Shown: positions 1-6,772 of the stretch, piece by piece
Layout: every line of letters begins with the position of its first letter
How positions within the stretch are numbered: position 1 is the stretch's first letter
Source: JADCCX01 sp031372765
GTDB lineage: Bacteria; Pseudomonadota; Alphaproteobacteria; Rhizobiales; Beijerinckiaceae
Direction: 5' to 3'
Assembly (NCBI GenBank): GCA_031372765.1
Contig: JANMLW010000248.1
Span: 1-34,439 of the forward strand
DNA: 34,439 bases
Position numbers and translations under genes: made by a program
Notes under the pieces: generated by a model
Seen by the model: the letters and a program-made list of their open reading frames with translations, nothing else
Databases searched by the model: none
Told to the model about the DNA's origin: nothing

Positions 1-49
1 GCGTTTCGCATTCTGAGGATGAGGGAGGGTATGAGCGTGCCAGGGTTTG

Positions 50-712
50 TTAACCCAACGTTGACCCATGTTTTGAATGCGTGGAAATTGGGGATACAGG
101 AGCTTCCAATCCGAGTGGCGTGTAAAAGAAATTTGTCATCAAGGCTGTTATGCCTTTGCTCGCTATCATTAAATGATCGTACGAGATTAAATCGTCGATA
201 TTCGTATGTGTCAGGTGAGCCAGTTCCTTGTTCGCTATCTTAAAGATTACCAAAAAGGCGTTCTCCGCATCGGCAGATAATCCTGGATAGAACTTGAGTG
301 CTTCGGCAGGCGTCGCTTTTTTCAACGGCCCACTGGCGTTTGAGAATTGCTCAATGCCTATGTCATCTTCACTATGCCGTTTTCTTATTTCGGCTAACTG
401 ATTGCTATGCTTGCACCAGCACAGTCCGAGAAACTCCAATAGAGCACGGCAGCTTATGACGCCGTTTATGAACATGGGGTCCAGAAAAAGGACCAGACTT
501 CCCTTGATAGATGGGCCGTTTTCAACGTCGATTGTTGCTGTGGACATGCCGTCATGATTGTTATTGAGATCAACCACCCAACTCAGGATTTGTATGGCGT
601 GAACACGTTGTCGAATTGAATCATGAGCCCGTTGCATATCCAATGGAGCGGCTTTCAAATCTGTGGAAATTATGAGATCAACTTTTCTCATGGACAGCAA
701 AGAAATCTTCAC
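50..712 (-). CDS. hypothetical protein, third gene of the toxin-antitoxin operon
   Basis: I do not recognise this 220-residue protein. It has no signal peptide and no clear membrane segment, so it is probably cytosolic. The C-terminal third contains a helix-rich stretch with NKELAHLT (about residues 158-165), a kind of motif I have seen in uncharacterised helical proteins, but I cannot assign a family. The start used is a GTG three bases after the antitoxin stop codon, which suggests translational coupling; an ATG at 691 is the alternative, and neither has a strong Shine-Dalgarno sequence. The gene is visibly richer in A+T than moaA and the other neighbours, as expected of acquired DNA. It could be an accessory protein of the toxin-antitoxin pair or simply a passenger. 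Reality of the ORF is supported by its length and coupling only. Confidence 0.55.
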   Translation of the reverse strand: MKISLLSMRKVDLIISTDLKAAPLDMQRAHDSIRQRVHAIQILSWVVDLNNNHDGMSTATIDVENGPSIKGSLVLFLDPMFINGVISCRALLEFLGLCWCKHSNQLAEIRKRHSEDDIGIEQFSNASGPLKKATPAEALKFYPGLSADAENAFLVIFKIANKELAHLTHTNIDDLISYDHLMIASKGITALMTNFFYTPLGLEAPVSPISTHSKHGSTLG

Positions 713-715
713 GTT

Positions 716-1039
716 TCACGCGGTTACGATCCCATCCGTGGAACTCTGCTGTCGAAACCGCTCCTGCGCTGTCAGTTCAATACCCAGCGCCTTCATCACC
801 GCAATTGTCGTCTTCAGCGTTGGATTGCCGGTGTCGCTGAACGAGCGGTAGAGCTGCTCGCGCGAAAGACCGGTATCTTTCGCGATCTGCGTCATGCCCT
901 TCGCGCGCGCCACCACGCCAAGCGCATGGGCGATGTAGCCGGCATCCTCTGAGGTGAAGGCTTCCGCCATGAAGGCAGCGATGGCTTCGTCGGATGTCAG
1001 CCCCTCGGCTGGGTCGAACGGGGTCAGTTTCTCGGCCAT
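716..1039 (-). CDS. HTH antitoxin of a type II addiction module (TIGR02684-like)
   Basis: A 107-residue protein that should neutralise the toxin encoded just upstream and repress the shared promoter. The C-terminal half carries a Cro/C1-type helix-turn-helix (about residues 40-95: MTQIAKDTGLSREQLYRSFS, then NPTLKTTIAVMKALGIEL), the typical arrangement in the addiction module antidote family. The ATG at 1039 is chosen because it lies one base beyond the toxin stop codon (1041-1043), the usual tight coupling, and because the family starts with a short acidic N-terminal arm. The longer reading frame back to 1159 would overlap the toxin gene extensively and is unlikely. Gene order toxin then antitoxin is as in higBA-type loci. 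Family assignment is confident; activity is inferred. Confidence 0.9.
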   Translation of the reverse strand: MAEKLTPFDPAEGLTSDEAIAAFMAEAFTSEDAGYIAHALGVVARAKGMTQIAKDTGLSREQLYRSFSDTGNPTLKTTIAVMKALGIELTAQERFRQQSSTDGIVTA

Positions 1040-1040
1040 T

Positions 1041-1343
1041 TTATTCGCTCCAGTCTTTCGCCAGACGTTTCGCCGTCCTGATGTCCCGCTTCTGGCTACC
1101 CTTGTCGCCGCCGCAGAGTAGAACGATGATCGTGCTGCCCCGCTTCTGAAAATAGACACGGTAGCCGGGACCGTAATGGATGCGTAGTTCGCTTATACCT
1201 TCGCCAATAGGCGAAACATCGCCAGCGTGTCCGTAAGCCAACCGGTCAAGCCGACCGAAGATCACGCCTCGCGCCCGCTCGTCCTTCAAGTGCTGCCACC
1301 ATTTTCGGAATGTGTCCGTTTGGCGCAGTTCAATCATTGCCAT
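1041..1343 (-). CDS. RelE/HigB-like toxin (addiction module killer protein, TIGR02683-like)
   Basis: A 100-residue basic protein of the RelE/ParE superfamily; relatives are ribosome-dependent mRNA interferases. The family pattern is clear: N-terminal IELRQTDTFRKWWQHLKD, the middle GISELRIHYGPGYRVYF strand region, and the C-terminal GGDKGSQKRDIRTAKRLAKDW segment. I chose the ATG at 1343 (MAMIELRQ); an ATG at 1337 (MIELRQ) is equally possible, while the extension to 1367 would run through the predicted operator. The antitoxin follows one base after the stop. Expression is probably controlled by the palindrome at 1346-1361. I cannot tell from sequence whether the toxin is still active, but no frameshift or missing segment is visible. 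Confidence 0.88.
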   Translation of the reverse strand: MAMIELRQTDTFRKWWQHLKDERARGVIFGRLDRLAYGHAGDVSPIGEGISELRIHYGPGYRVYFQKRGSTIIVLLCGGDKGSQKRDIRTAKRLAKDWSE

Positions 1344-1345
1344 CT

Positions 1346-1361
1346 GTAGTCTAAAAACTAC
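1346..1361. promoter_or_regulatory. candidate operator of the toxin-antitoxin operon
   Basis: Inverted repeat GTAGT-N6-ACTAC lies immediately upstream of the toxin start. On the minus strand a possible -35 (TTGACC, 1379-1384) stands 18 bases from a weak -10 (TAGTTT, 1355-1360) that falls inside the repeat. This placement fits autorepression by the HTH antitoxin. The palindrome is seen directly; binding is inferred. Confidence 0.5.
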
Positions 1362-1394
1362 GAACAATCAAGGGAGTTGGTCAAGTAATTCACC

Positions 1395-2438
1395 TCACCC
1401 CCCCGTCATGCTCATGTGACGTCCCACCGCAGGCGCTCGCGTCGTCCGGTCAATCACGAAATCATGCCCCTTGGGTTTCCGGCCAATGGCCTCATCAATG
1501 GCATCATTCAGCAACGCATCGCTTTCCGATGCCCGGAGTGGCTTGCGCAGGTCCGTCGCGTCTTCCTGTCCCAGACACATGAACAGCGTTCCGGTGCACG
1601 TCACGCGCACACGGTTGCAGCTTTCGCAGAAATTGTGGGTGAGGGGTGTGATGAAGCCGAGGCGGCCTCCGGTTTCCTTTACATCCAGATAGCGCGCCGG
1701 GCCGCCGGTGCCGTGCGTGCTGTCGGTGAAGGTGAAGCGCTGCATCAGGTCCGCCCGCAGGCGCGAGAGCGGCAAGTATTGGTCCACCCGGTCACCGTCG
1801 ATGTCGCCCAGCGGCATGACCTCGATGAAGGTGATGTCCATGCCGCGCCCGTGGGCCCAGCGGATCATGCCCTCGGCTTCCGCCTCGGTGCTGTCCTTCA
1901 GTGCCACGGCGTTGATCTTGACATGCAATCCTGCCTTTTGGGCAGCATCAATGCCTTCCATGACGCGGGCGAGATCACCCCAGCGCGTCAGCGCCTTGAA
2001 GCGGTCGGTATCCAATGTATCCAGCGAAACGTTGACGCGCTTCACGCCGCAATCCGCAAGCTCCTGCGCGTATTTTGCCAGTTGCGAACCATTGGTGGTG
2101 ACGGTGAGTTCATCCAGCGCGCCAGAGACCAAGTGCCGTGAAAGGCCGCGAAACAGCGTCATGATATCACGCCGCACCAGCGGCTCGCCGCCTGTGATGC
2201 GCAACTTGCGGGCACCCTTGGCGACGAAAGCCGAGCATAGCCGGTCCAGCTCTTCCAGCGTCAGCAGGTCCTGCTTGGGCAGGAAGCTCATGTGTTCCGA
2301 CATGCAATAGACACAGCGAAAATCGCAGCGGTCCGTCACCGAAACGCGCAGATACGAGATCGTGCGGCCAAAGGGGTCGATCATCGGTTTGGCAGGCGGA
2401 AGGCCGAAGCGATCCAGGCTGGGCAGTTGGGCGGTCAC
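1395..2438 (-). CDS. moaA: GTP 3',8-cyclase MoaA
   Basis: Radical SAM enzyme of the first step of molybdenum cofactor synthesis; it converts GTP to 3',8-cyclo-7,8-dihydro-GTP, which MoaC turns into cyclic pyranopterin monophosphate. The N-terminal cluster motif is complete (C38xxxC42xxC45), the GGEP SAM motif follows at about 83-86, and the C-terminal second [4Fe-4S] cluster has C271, C274 and C288. The protein ends in the Gly-Gly dipeptide required in this family. Length, 347 residues, is normal. The GTG at 2438 gives a family-length protein, but an internal ATG at 2384 (MIDPFGRTISYL) is a plausible alternative because the conserved region starts there and the upstream ribosome binding site is weak. 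It is divergent from the DUF971 gene; no other Moco gene lies in the window. Confidence 0.97.
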   Translation of the reverse strand: MTAQLPSLDRFGLPPAKPMIDPFGRTISYLRVSVTDRCDFRCVYCMSEHMSFLPKQDLLTLEELDRLCSAFVAKGARKLRITGGEPLVRRDIMTLFRGLSRHLVSGALDELTVTTNGSQLAKYAQELADCGVKRVNVSLDTLDTDRFKALTRWGDLARVMEGIDAAQKAGLHVKINAVALKDSTEAEAEGMIRWAHGRGMDITFIEVMPLGDIDGDRVDQYLPLSRLRADLMQRFTFTDSTHGTGGPARYLDVKETGGRLGFITPLTHNFCESCNRVRVTCTGTLFMCLGQEDATDLRKPLRASESDALLNDAIDEAIGRKPKGHDFVIDRTTRAPAVGRHMSMTGG

Positions 2439-2548
2439 GATTGTGATTTTCCAGTAAGCTGTATGCGTTCAGTCATCTACAGGTGGCCTTTTCCTGCGTT
2501 TTGCGCAAGAGCATCCAAAGTCACATTCTCAAGCGGAGCCTTTCCTTC

Positions 2549-2905
2549 ATGACACGCTGGCCGACGGAACTGCGCCTCTCAAAGGACAAGCGCGCACTTG
2601 AGATCGCCTTCGAGGATGGCGTACGTCATGCGCTCTCGGCCGAATACCTGCGCGTCATGAGCCCATCAGCCGAAGTGCAGGGCCATTCGCCCGATCAGCG
2701 CAAGACGGTGGGCGGCAAGATCAACGTGATGATCCTCAATGTCATTCCCGTGGGCAACTACGCTGTGCGGCTTACCTTTGACGATATGCACTCCACCGGC
2801 ATTTTCGGCTGGGATTATCTTGATGCGCTGGGTCGCGAGCATGAAGACCGCTGGGCTGGATATCTGTCCGAGCTGGCAGTCAAGGGGATGAAGCGGGAGC
2901 GGTGA
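2549..2905 (+). CDS. DUF971 family protein
   Basis: A 118-residue cytosolic protein of the DUF971 (GBBH-like) family, the fold also found as a domain in gamma-butyrobetaine hydroxylases and in Fe-S/Mrp-type proteins. The family pattern is visible: LRLSKDKRALEIAFEDG near the N-terminus, the SAEYLRVMSPSAEVQGH segment, then NVIPVGNYAVRLTFDDMHSTG and the conserved GIFGWDYLDALG. Start at 2549 gives MTRWPTELRL, the usual N-terminus; the upstream extension to 2483 lacks family similarity. It is divergent from moaA with 110 bases between start codons. Function is not established; a link with Fe-S metabolism has been proposed for the family, so proximity to the Fe-S enzyme MoaA may or may not be meaningful. 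Confidence 0.9.
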   Translation: MTRWPTELRLSKDKRALEIAFEDGVRHALSAEYLRVMSPSAEVQGHSPDQRKTVGGKINVMILNVIPVGNYAVRLTFDDMHSTGIFGWDYLDALGREHEDRWAGYLSELAVKGMKRER

Positions 2906-2955
2906 AGGTAATTCCCTTTCTCACTGAACCAGCAGTCAGGCATCTGCTCATGTTG

Positions 2956-3591
2956 TCATAATTCCGCACGCAGGGTCGCAAGCAGTGCGATGGCATTACT
3001 TTTGACGACACTGGCCAAATCTCCTGGCTTGTAGAGCGTTGAGCCAACGCCAAATCCCGCGCAGCCAGCCAAGCGCAATGCCGACAGGTTATCCAGCCCT
3101 ACCCCGCCCACAGCAATGAGCCTTGTTGCTTTGGGTAACACAGCACGCATCGCCTTGACGCCGCTGACGCCGATCATCTCCATGGGAAAGAGTTTCAATC
3201 CATGGGCCCCTGCAGCGAGGGCAGCGAAGGCTTCGCTCGGGCTGAGAACGCCGGGCAGGGATATCATCTCCGCAGCGACCGTGGCGCGGATGACGGCAGG
3301 ATCGAAATGGGGCGAAATGACCGCTGTTGCGCCGATGTGTCTGAGCTCGCTGACTTGTGCGATGCTGGTAACCGTACCCGCCCCGATGATTGCCTTGTCG
3401 CCGAACCGGCTCACCAGCCTGGCGATGCTATCGAACGGGTCTGGCGAGTTCAGCGGCACCTCTATCACCCGCAGGCCGCTGTCGAACAGCACTTCGGCAA
3501 TTTCCAGAACTTCGCCAGGTGTGATTCCGCGCAGGATGGCGATCAGGGGACACGCCGCAAAAGCCTGTTCGAATCGTGTGACGGTGCTCAT
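2956..3591 (-). CDS. dgoA: 2-dehydro-3-deoxy-6-phosphogalactonate aldolase
   Basis: Class I aldolase of the KDPG/KDPGal family (211 residues, full length) that cleaves 2-dehydro-3-deoxy-6-phosphogalactonate to pyruvate and glyceraldehyde 3-phosphate in the cytosol. The Schiff-base lysine is K133 in HGLKLFPME; the general base E45 is in VIEVPLNSP; GAGTV (71-75) and the C-terminal phosphate-binding GGVG segment are present. The start codon overlaps the dgoK stop by four bases (ATGA), so the two are translationally coupled. Pairing with dgoK is the reason to call it the galactonate enzyme and not the Entner-Doudoroff KDPG aldolase; the sequences of the two are hard to separate by eye. It is convergent with the DUF971 gene. 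Confidence 0.9.
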   Translation of the reverse strand: MSTVTRFEQAFAACPLIAILRGITPGEVLEIAEVLFDSGLRVIEVPLNSPDPFDSIARLVSRFGDKAIIGAGTVTSIAQVSELRHIGATAVISPHFDPAVIRATVAAEMISLPGVLSPSEAFAALAAGAHGLKLFPMEMIGVSGVKAMRAVLPKATRLIAVGGVGLDNLSALRLAGCAGFGVGSTLYKPGDLASVVKSNAIALLATLRAEL

Positions 3592-4535
3592 GCTTGTTGC
3601 CTTCCCAACGAGGATAAGCGTCGAAAACCCTCAACCGCGGCATGGTAAGGTCCAATCTCGGCTTTCTGACCAAATTCCTGAAGCGCAAAGGCGTAGCGTG
3701 CGGTCAAGGTGGCATCGCCCACCAGCAGCAAGCGTCCACCGTCGTGCATCGCAAGGCCAGCTTTCAGTTCATGCCCGATGAGCATTCCCGAGAGCCTGTC
3801 GGCGATTGATTCGGCGCTGAACATGCCCAGCAAGGCACCCGCACGGGCCGTGAAGACATCATTGAGCAGGCTTATGGATCGATCACTTTTCACGAGTGCG
3901 ACGCCCTCGCGAAATGCAGCCTCATCGAATGGTCTTTCCCCGGGCGGAATCAATCTGCCGACGATGGAATGGGATTTCAGCAGCGCAAAGGTTTCGCCCG
4001 TCAGAAATGTGCGAAACCCTGTGATGGCACCAGCGCGCACCTGTGTCCATTTGCTGTGGGTGCCGGGCAGCACGACCGTTGCGCTTTCATCGGGTTTTAT
4101 GGCGCCAAAAACCTGAATCTCTTCCCCGCGCATCACATCAGGGCCTGGTGAACGGGCGGCAACACCAGGCAGGAACTTCAACCGAATGCCGCGTGTGGAA
4201 TGTCGGATCACGGCACTGGCCGCAAGGTCGGATAAGGTCGCTGGCGTTGGTGCGTAGGGCGTTTCCACCCAACCGTTACGGCTGGTGATCATGCCTGAAA
4301 GCACGATCTCCGCGTCATCGCGCATCCAGCCTCCTATCTCGCGTTCCAGTACAGCTTCAAATTTGCCGTCCATGACGGTCAGGATGCCCGCATCCGCCTG
4401 ATGTTGGTCAGTGATTGTGCCATCATTGTCAAAGCGGTATCCGCGAAAACTGCTGGACCCCCAATCGACAACAATTTGCGTTCCATGTTTCACATCACTG
4501 GCAGGGTAGGCACACACGCGTCTGTTCTCCGTCAT
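3588..4535 (-). CDS. dgoK: 2-dehydro-3-deoxygalactonokinase
   Basis: Sugar-acid kinase (315 residues) that phosphorylates 2-dehydro-3-deoxy-D-galactonate at C6 using ATP, feeding the aldolase encoded immediately downstream. The N-terminal phosphate motif VVDWGSSSFRGYRFD (about 22-36) is characteristic of DgoK, as are LSGMITSRNGWVETPY, the PGTHSKW motif in mid-protein, and the FLTGETFALLKSHSI segment. The ATG at 4535 is the first in frame and there is room for a promoter in the 104-base gap to the divergent operon. Regulation is probably shared with that operon through the palindromes at 4566-4624. No defect is visible. Role in galactonate breakdown follows from family membership and from the neighbours. 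Confidence 0.93.
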   Translation of the reverse strand: MTENRRVCAYPASDVKHGTQIVVDWGSSSFRGYRFDNDGTITDQHQADAGILTVMDGKFEAVLEREIGGWMRDDAEIVLSGMITSRNGWVETPYAPTPATLSDLAASAVIRHSTRGIRLKFLPGVAARSPGPDVMRGEEIQVFGAIKPDESATVVLPGTHSKWTQVRAGAITGFRTFLTGETFALLKSHSIVGRLIPPGERPFDEAAFREGVALVKSDRSISLLNDVFTARAGALLGMFSAESIADRLSGMLIGHELKAGLAMHDGGRLLLVGDATLTARYAFALQEFGQKAEIGPYHAAVEGFRRLSSLGRQQA

Positions 4536-4562
4536 GCAGGATGATCAGGCATTTGATCTGGC

Positions 4563-4624
4563 TTGACCATAGATGGTTTCTTTCCTATGGTCCACATATA
4601 GGTTCAATAGTCCATAATATGGAC
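4563..4624. promoter_or_regulatory. divergent promoter region with palindromic operators
   Basis: Between dgoK and the rightward operon lie a perfect palindrome GTCCAT-AAT-ATGGAC (4610-4624), a second one ACCAT-AG-ATGGT (4566-4577), and a related half-site ATGGTCCACATATAGG (4587-4602). A rightward promoter can be drawn as TTGACC (4563-4568), 17-base spacer, TATGGT (4586-4591). IclR-family regulators often bind short palindromes at divergent promoters, and one is encoded in this cluster, so it is the likely ligand. Repeats are seen directly; the promoter and binding are inferred. Confidence 0.55.
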
Positions 4625-4639
4625 CTTTTAGGATCAAGC

Positions 4640-5554
4640 ATGATCAATGGAGTTTGGCCCGTCCTCTGCACGCCGTTCACGGCTCAGGGCGAGATTGATT
4701 CAGCCGCGCTGCGCAGGGTGGTGAACTTTGCGCTTCGCTCCTCGGTGAGCGGCGTGGTTTTCCCCGGTTTCGCCAGCGAGGTGGACAATCTGGATGCCGA
4801 TGAGCGACAGGCCTTGCTGGAGGTGGTCGTGAAGGAAGTGGCAGGGCGCGTTCCCATACTGGGCGGTGCCACGGCGGGATCGGTTGGCGATGTGGTGGCG
4901 CGTATCAGGGAAAGTCTTGATCTTGGCATTCGGCAGGTGATGATTCAGGCACCCAAATCCGTGGGTGGCGATGAATTGGCGGTGTCGGCGTTCTATCAAG
5001 CGATATCGGTTGCCTGTCCTGATGCCGACATTGTTCTTCAGAACGCACCAGCACCGCGTGGATCGGATCTCACTCCGCAGGCTGTGGTTGCTGTTAGTGC
5101 GTCCAATGAACGTATCCGTTACGTCAAAGAGGAGACGATACCGTCTGGCGGTCCGATATCAGCGATTCTGGCCTCTCGTCCGGCTCATCTTATCGGTGTG
5201 ATAGGCGGCGGCGGTGCCCGTTTCGTGATTGACGAATTTTTGCGGGGCGCTTGCGGGGCCATGCCAGCCGTCGAGTTTTCAGATATCCATGTTGCGATGT
5301 GGCGGGCCTTGTCCGCCGGGCGGGAAGCAGAGGCGCGCATGCTCTATGAACGCACTTTGCCGCTGCTCATGATCCAGTCCCACGCACGCATGCGGTTCAC
5401 AAAGCGCGTGCTGATGCGCCGTGGGGTTTTGACCAATGATTTTGTACGCGCAGCAGTCCCCCCGTTCGATATCCGCGATCTCGACGAGATCGATGCGTTG
5501 CTGGCGCGGATTTCTGATCTGATGCAGGTTGATCCTCTGGCGAGGGCTGCATGA
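4640..5554 (+). CDS. dihydrodipicolinate synthase (DapA) family protein, atypical active site
   Basis: A 304-residue member of the DHDPS/N-acetylneuraminate lyase (class I aldolase/dehydratase) family. The Schiff-base lysine is present (K163 in RYVKEET), but the usual tyrosine of the YNxP motif is replaced: the strand reads VLQNAPAPRG with Q134 at that position, and the N-terminal GTTGE-like motif reads GFASE. It is therefore unlikely to be true DapA. Relatives in sugar-acid operons act as keto-deoxy-sugar-acid dehydratases or aldolases. The ATG at 4640 is chosen because AGGA stands six bases upstream; an in-frame ATG at 4619 lies inside the operator palindrome. It is the first gene of the operon and its stop overlaps the next start (ATGA). 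Its reaction is not predictable from sequence alone. Confidence 0.85.
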   Translation: MINGVWPVLCTPFTAQGEIDSAALRRVVNFALRSSVSGVVFPGFASEVDNLDADERQALLEVVVKEVAGRVPILGGATAGSVGDVVARIRESLDLGIRQVMIQAPKSVGGDELAVSAFYQAISVACPDADIVLQNAPAPRGSDLTPQAVVAVSASNERIRYVKEETIPSGGPISAILASRPAHLIGVIGGGGARFVIDEFLRGACGAMPAVEFSDIHVAMWRALSAGREAEARMLYERTLPLLMIQSHARMRFTKRVLMRRGVLTNDFVRAAVPPFDIRDLDEIDALLARISDLMQVDPLARAA

Positions 5555-6720
5555 CGGTGGATCGTATCGCCAGCGTTGAATGCTTCTGTCTGACGATCCC
5601 ACGCGAAACGCCTTATCTTGGTGTATTGCGGCCGGGCGAGGAAGCCAATCCACGCGGATACTTCGTGCGCAAGGGCAACCGGACCGTCTACCCGACGGTT
5701 GATCGCAATGTTCTGGTGCGGCTGAAGACGGCCAATGATGTGGTTGGCTGGGGAGAGACCTATGGCATCGTTGCGCCACGCGCCACCATGGCCATCATTT
5801 CTGATCTGCTGGCAGATTTCGTTGTCGGCACCGACCCGTTCGATGCGGCGGTAACCCATGATCTCCTCTATGACCTGATGCGCGTGCGGGGGTATACGGG
5901 TGGATACTATCTTGATGCGCTAGCCGCGATTGATATCGCGCTGTGGGATATCGCGGCACAACAGGCAAAAGTGCCGCTTGTAAAGCTGCTGGGCGGCCAG
6001 CGGCGGGACACGATACCCGCCTACGTCTCCGGCTTGCCAAAGCCAACGCGTGATGCCCGTTCAGACATGGCGGCGGACTGGCAAACCAGAGGGTTTTCAG
6101 CCTTCAAGTTTGCGGCTCCCGTGGCTGATGACGGGTTGGTCGCCGAGATGGAAACCCTGCGCAACAGACTTGGGCCTGACGCCCGCATCGCTTGCGACAT
6201 GCATTGGGCCCATACGGCGGCCAGTGCCAAGGCGGCCATCCGCGCCATGGAGCCGCATGATCTCTGGTTTGCGGAAGCGCCAGTCAACCCTGAGGACATC
6301 GCCGGATTGGCGGAGGTCTCTGCCGCAGTCGCAACGCCTGTGGCGGCAGGCGAGGAATGGCGCACGGCATACGAAGCAGAAGCGCGACTGTCGCGCCGGG
6401 CTGTCGGCATTATCCAGCCCGAAATGGGCCACTGCGGGATCACCGAATTCATGCGGATGGCAACATTGGCTCATGTCCATCACTGCGAGATGATTCCGCA
6501 TGCAACCATTGGCATCGGCATTTTTCTGGCGGCTAGCCTGCATGCCAGTGCGGCGGCGGCGCGTGTGACCTTCCACGAGTACCAGCATTCCATCGTTGAA
6601 CCGAACCGGCGGTTCCTTGATGGCGAAATCATCTGTGAAACCGGCCACTATAGCCTGCCGGGCAGCCTTGGCCTGGGCGTGCGCCCATCACCTTTGGCAC
6701 TCGCCCAAATGGAAATTTGA
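5551..6720 (+). CDS. enolase-superfamily sugar-acid dehydratase (mandelate racemase/MLE family)
   Basis: A 389-residue cytosolic enzyme with the N-terminal capping domain and C-terminal (beta/alpha) barrel of the mandelate racemase/muconate lactonizing family. Metal ligands are D216 (CDMHW), E242 (FAEAP) and E268 (AGEEW); the probable general base is H317 (MIPHATIG), which fits acid-sugar dehydratases. The first active-site lysine is K186 (AFKFA), but the second lysine of the usual KxK is replaced by A188, and the aspartate that normally pairs with the histidine is E291 (QPEMGHCG). In this operon it most simply dehydrates the aldonic acid made by the SDR and SMP-30 domain to the 2-keto-3-deoxy acid used by DgoK. 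Galactonate is the first guess, but the exact sugar acid is not fixed. It overlaps the preceding gene by four bases. Confidence 0.85.
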   Translation: MTVDRIASVECFCLTIPRETPYLGVLRPGEEANPRGYFVRKGNRTVYPTVDRNVLVRLKTANDVVGWGETYGIVAPRATMAIISDLLADFVVGTDPFDAAVTHDLLYDLMRVRGYTGGYYLDALAAIDIALWDIAAQQAKVPLVKLLGGQRRDTIPAYVSGLPKPTRDARSDMAADWQTRGFSAFKFAAPVADDGLVAEMETLRNRLGPDARIACDMHWAHTAASAKAAIRAMEPHDLWFAEAPVNPEDIAGLAEVSAAVATPVAAGEEWRTAYEAEARLSRRAVGIIQPEMGHCGITEFMRMATLAHVHHCEMIPHATIGIGIFLAASLHASAAAARVTFHEYQHSIVEPNRRFLDGEIICETGHYSLPGSLGLGVRPSPLALAQMEI

Positions 6721-6772
6721 CGAACAAAAAGACGGGGCGCTTCAGCGCCAGGACAAACAAGGGAGAATGAGC

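Noticed and set aside
1416..2141. Open frame of 241 codons antisense to moaA
   Set aside because: No domain-like pattern; the moaA frame has complete cluster motifs and accounts for the sequence.
2439..2548. Moco riboswitch upstream of moaA
   Set aside because: The 110-base divergent gap is too short and shows none of the paired helices expected of that riboswitch.
4415..4639. Upstream extension of the DHDPS-like frame to 4415
   Set aside because: It would overlap dgoK on the other strand and run through the operator region; AGGA before ATG 4640 decides the start.
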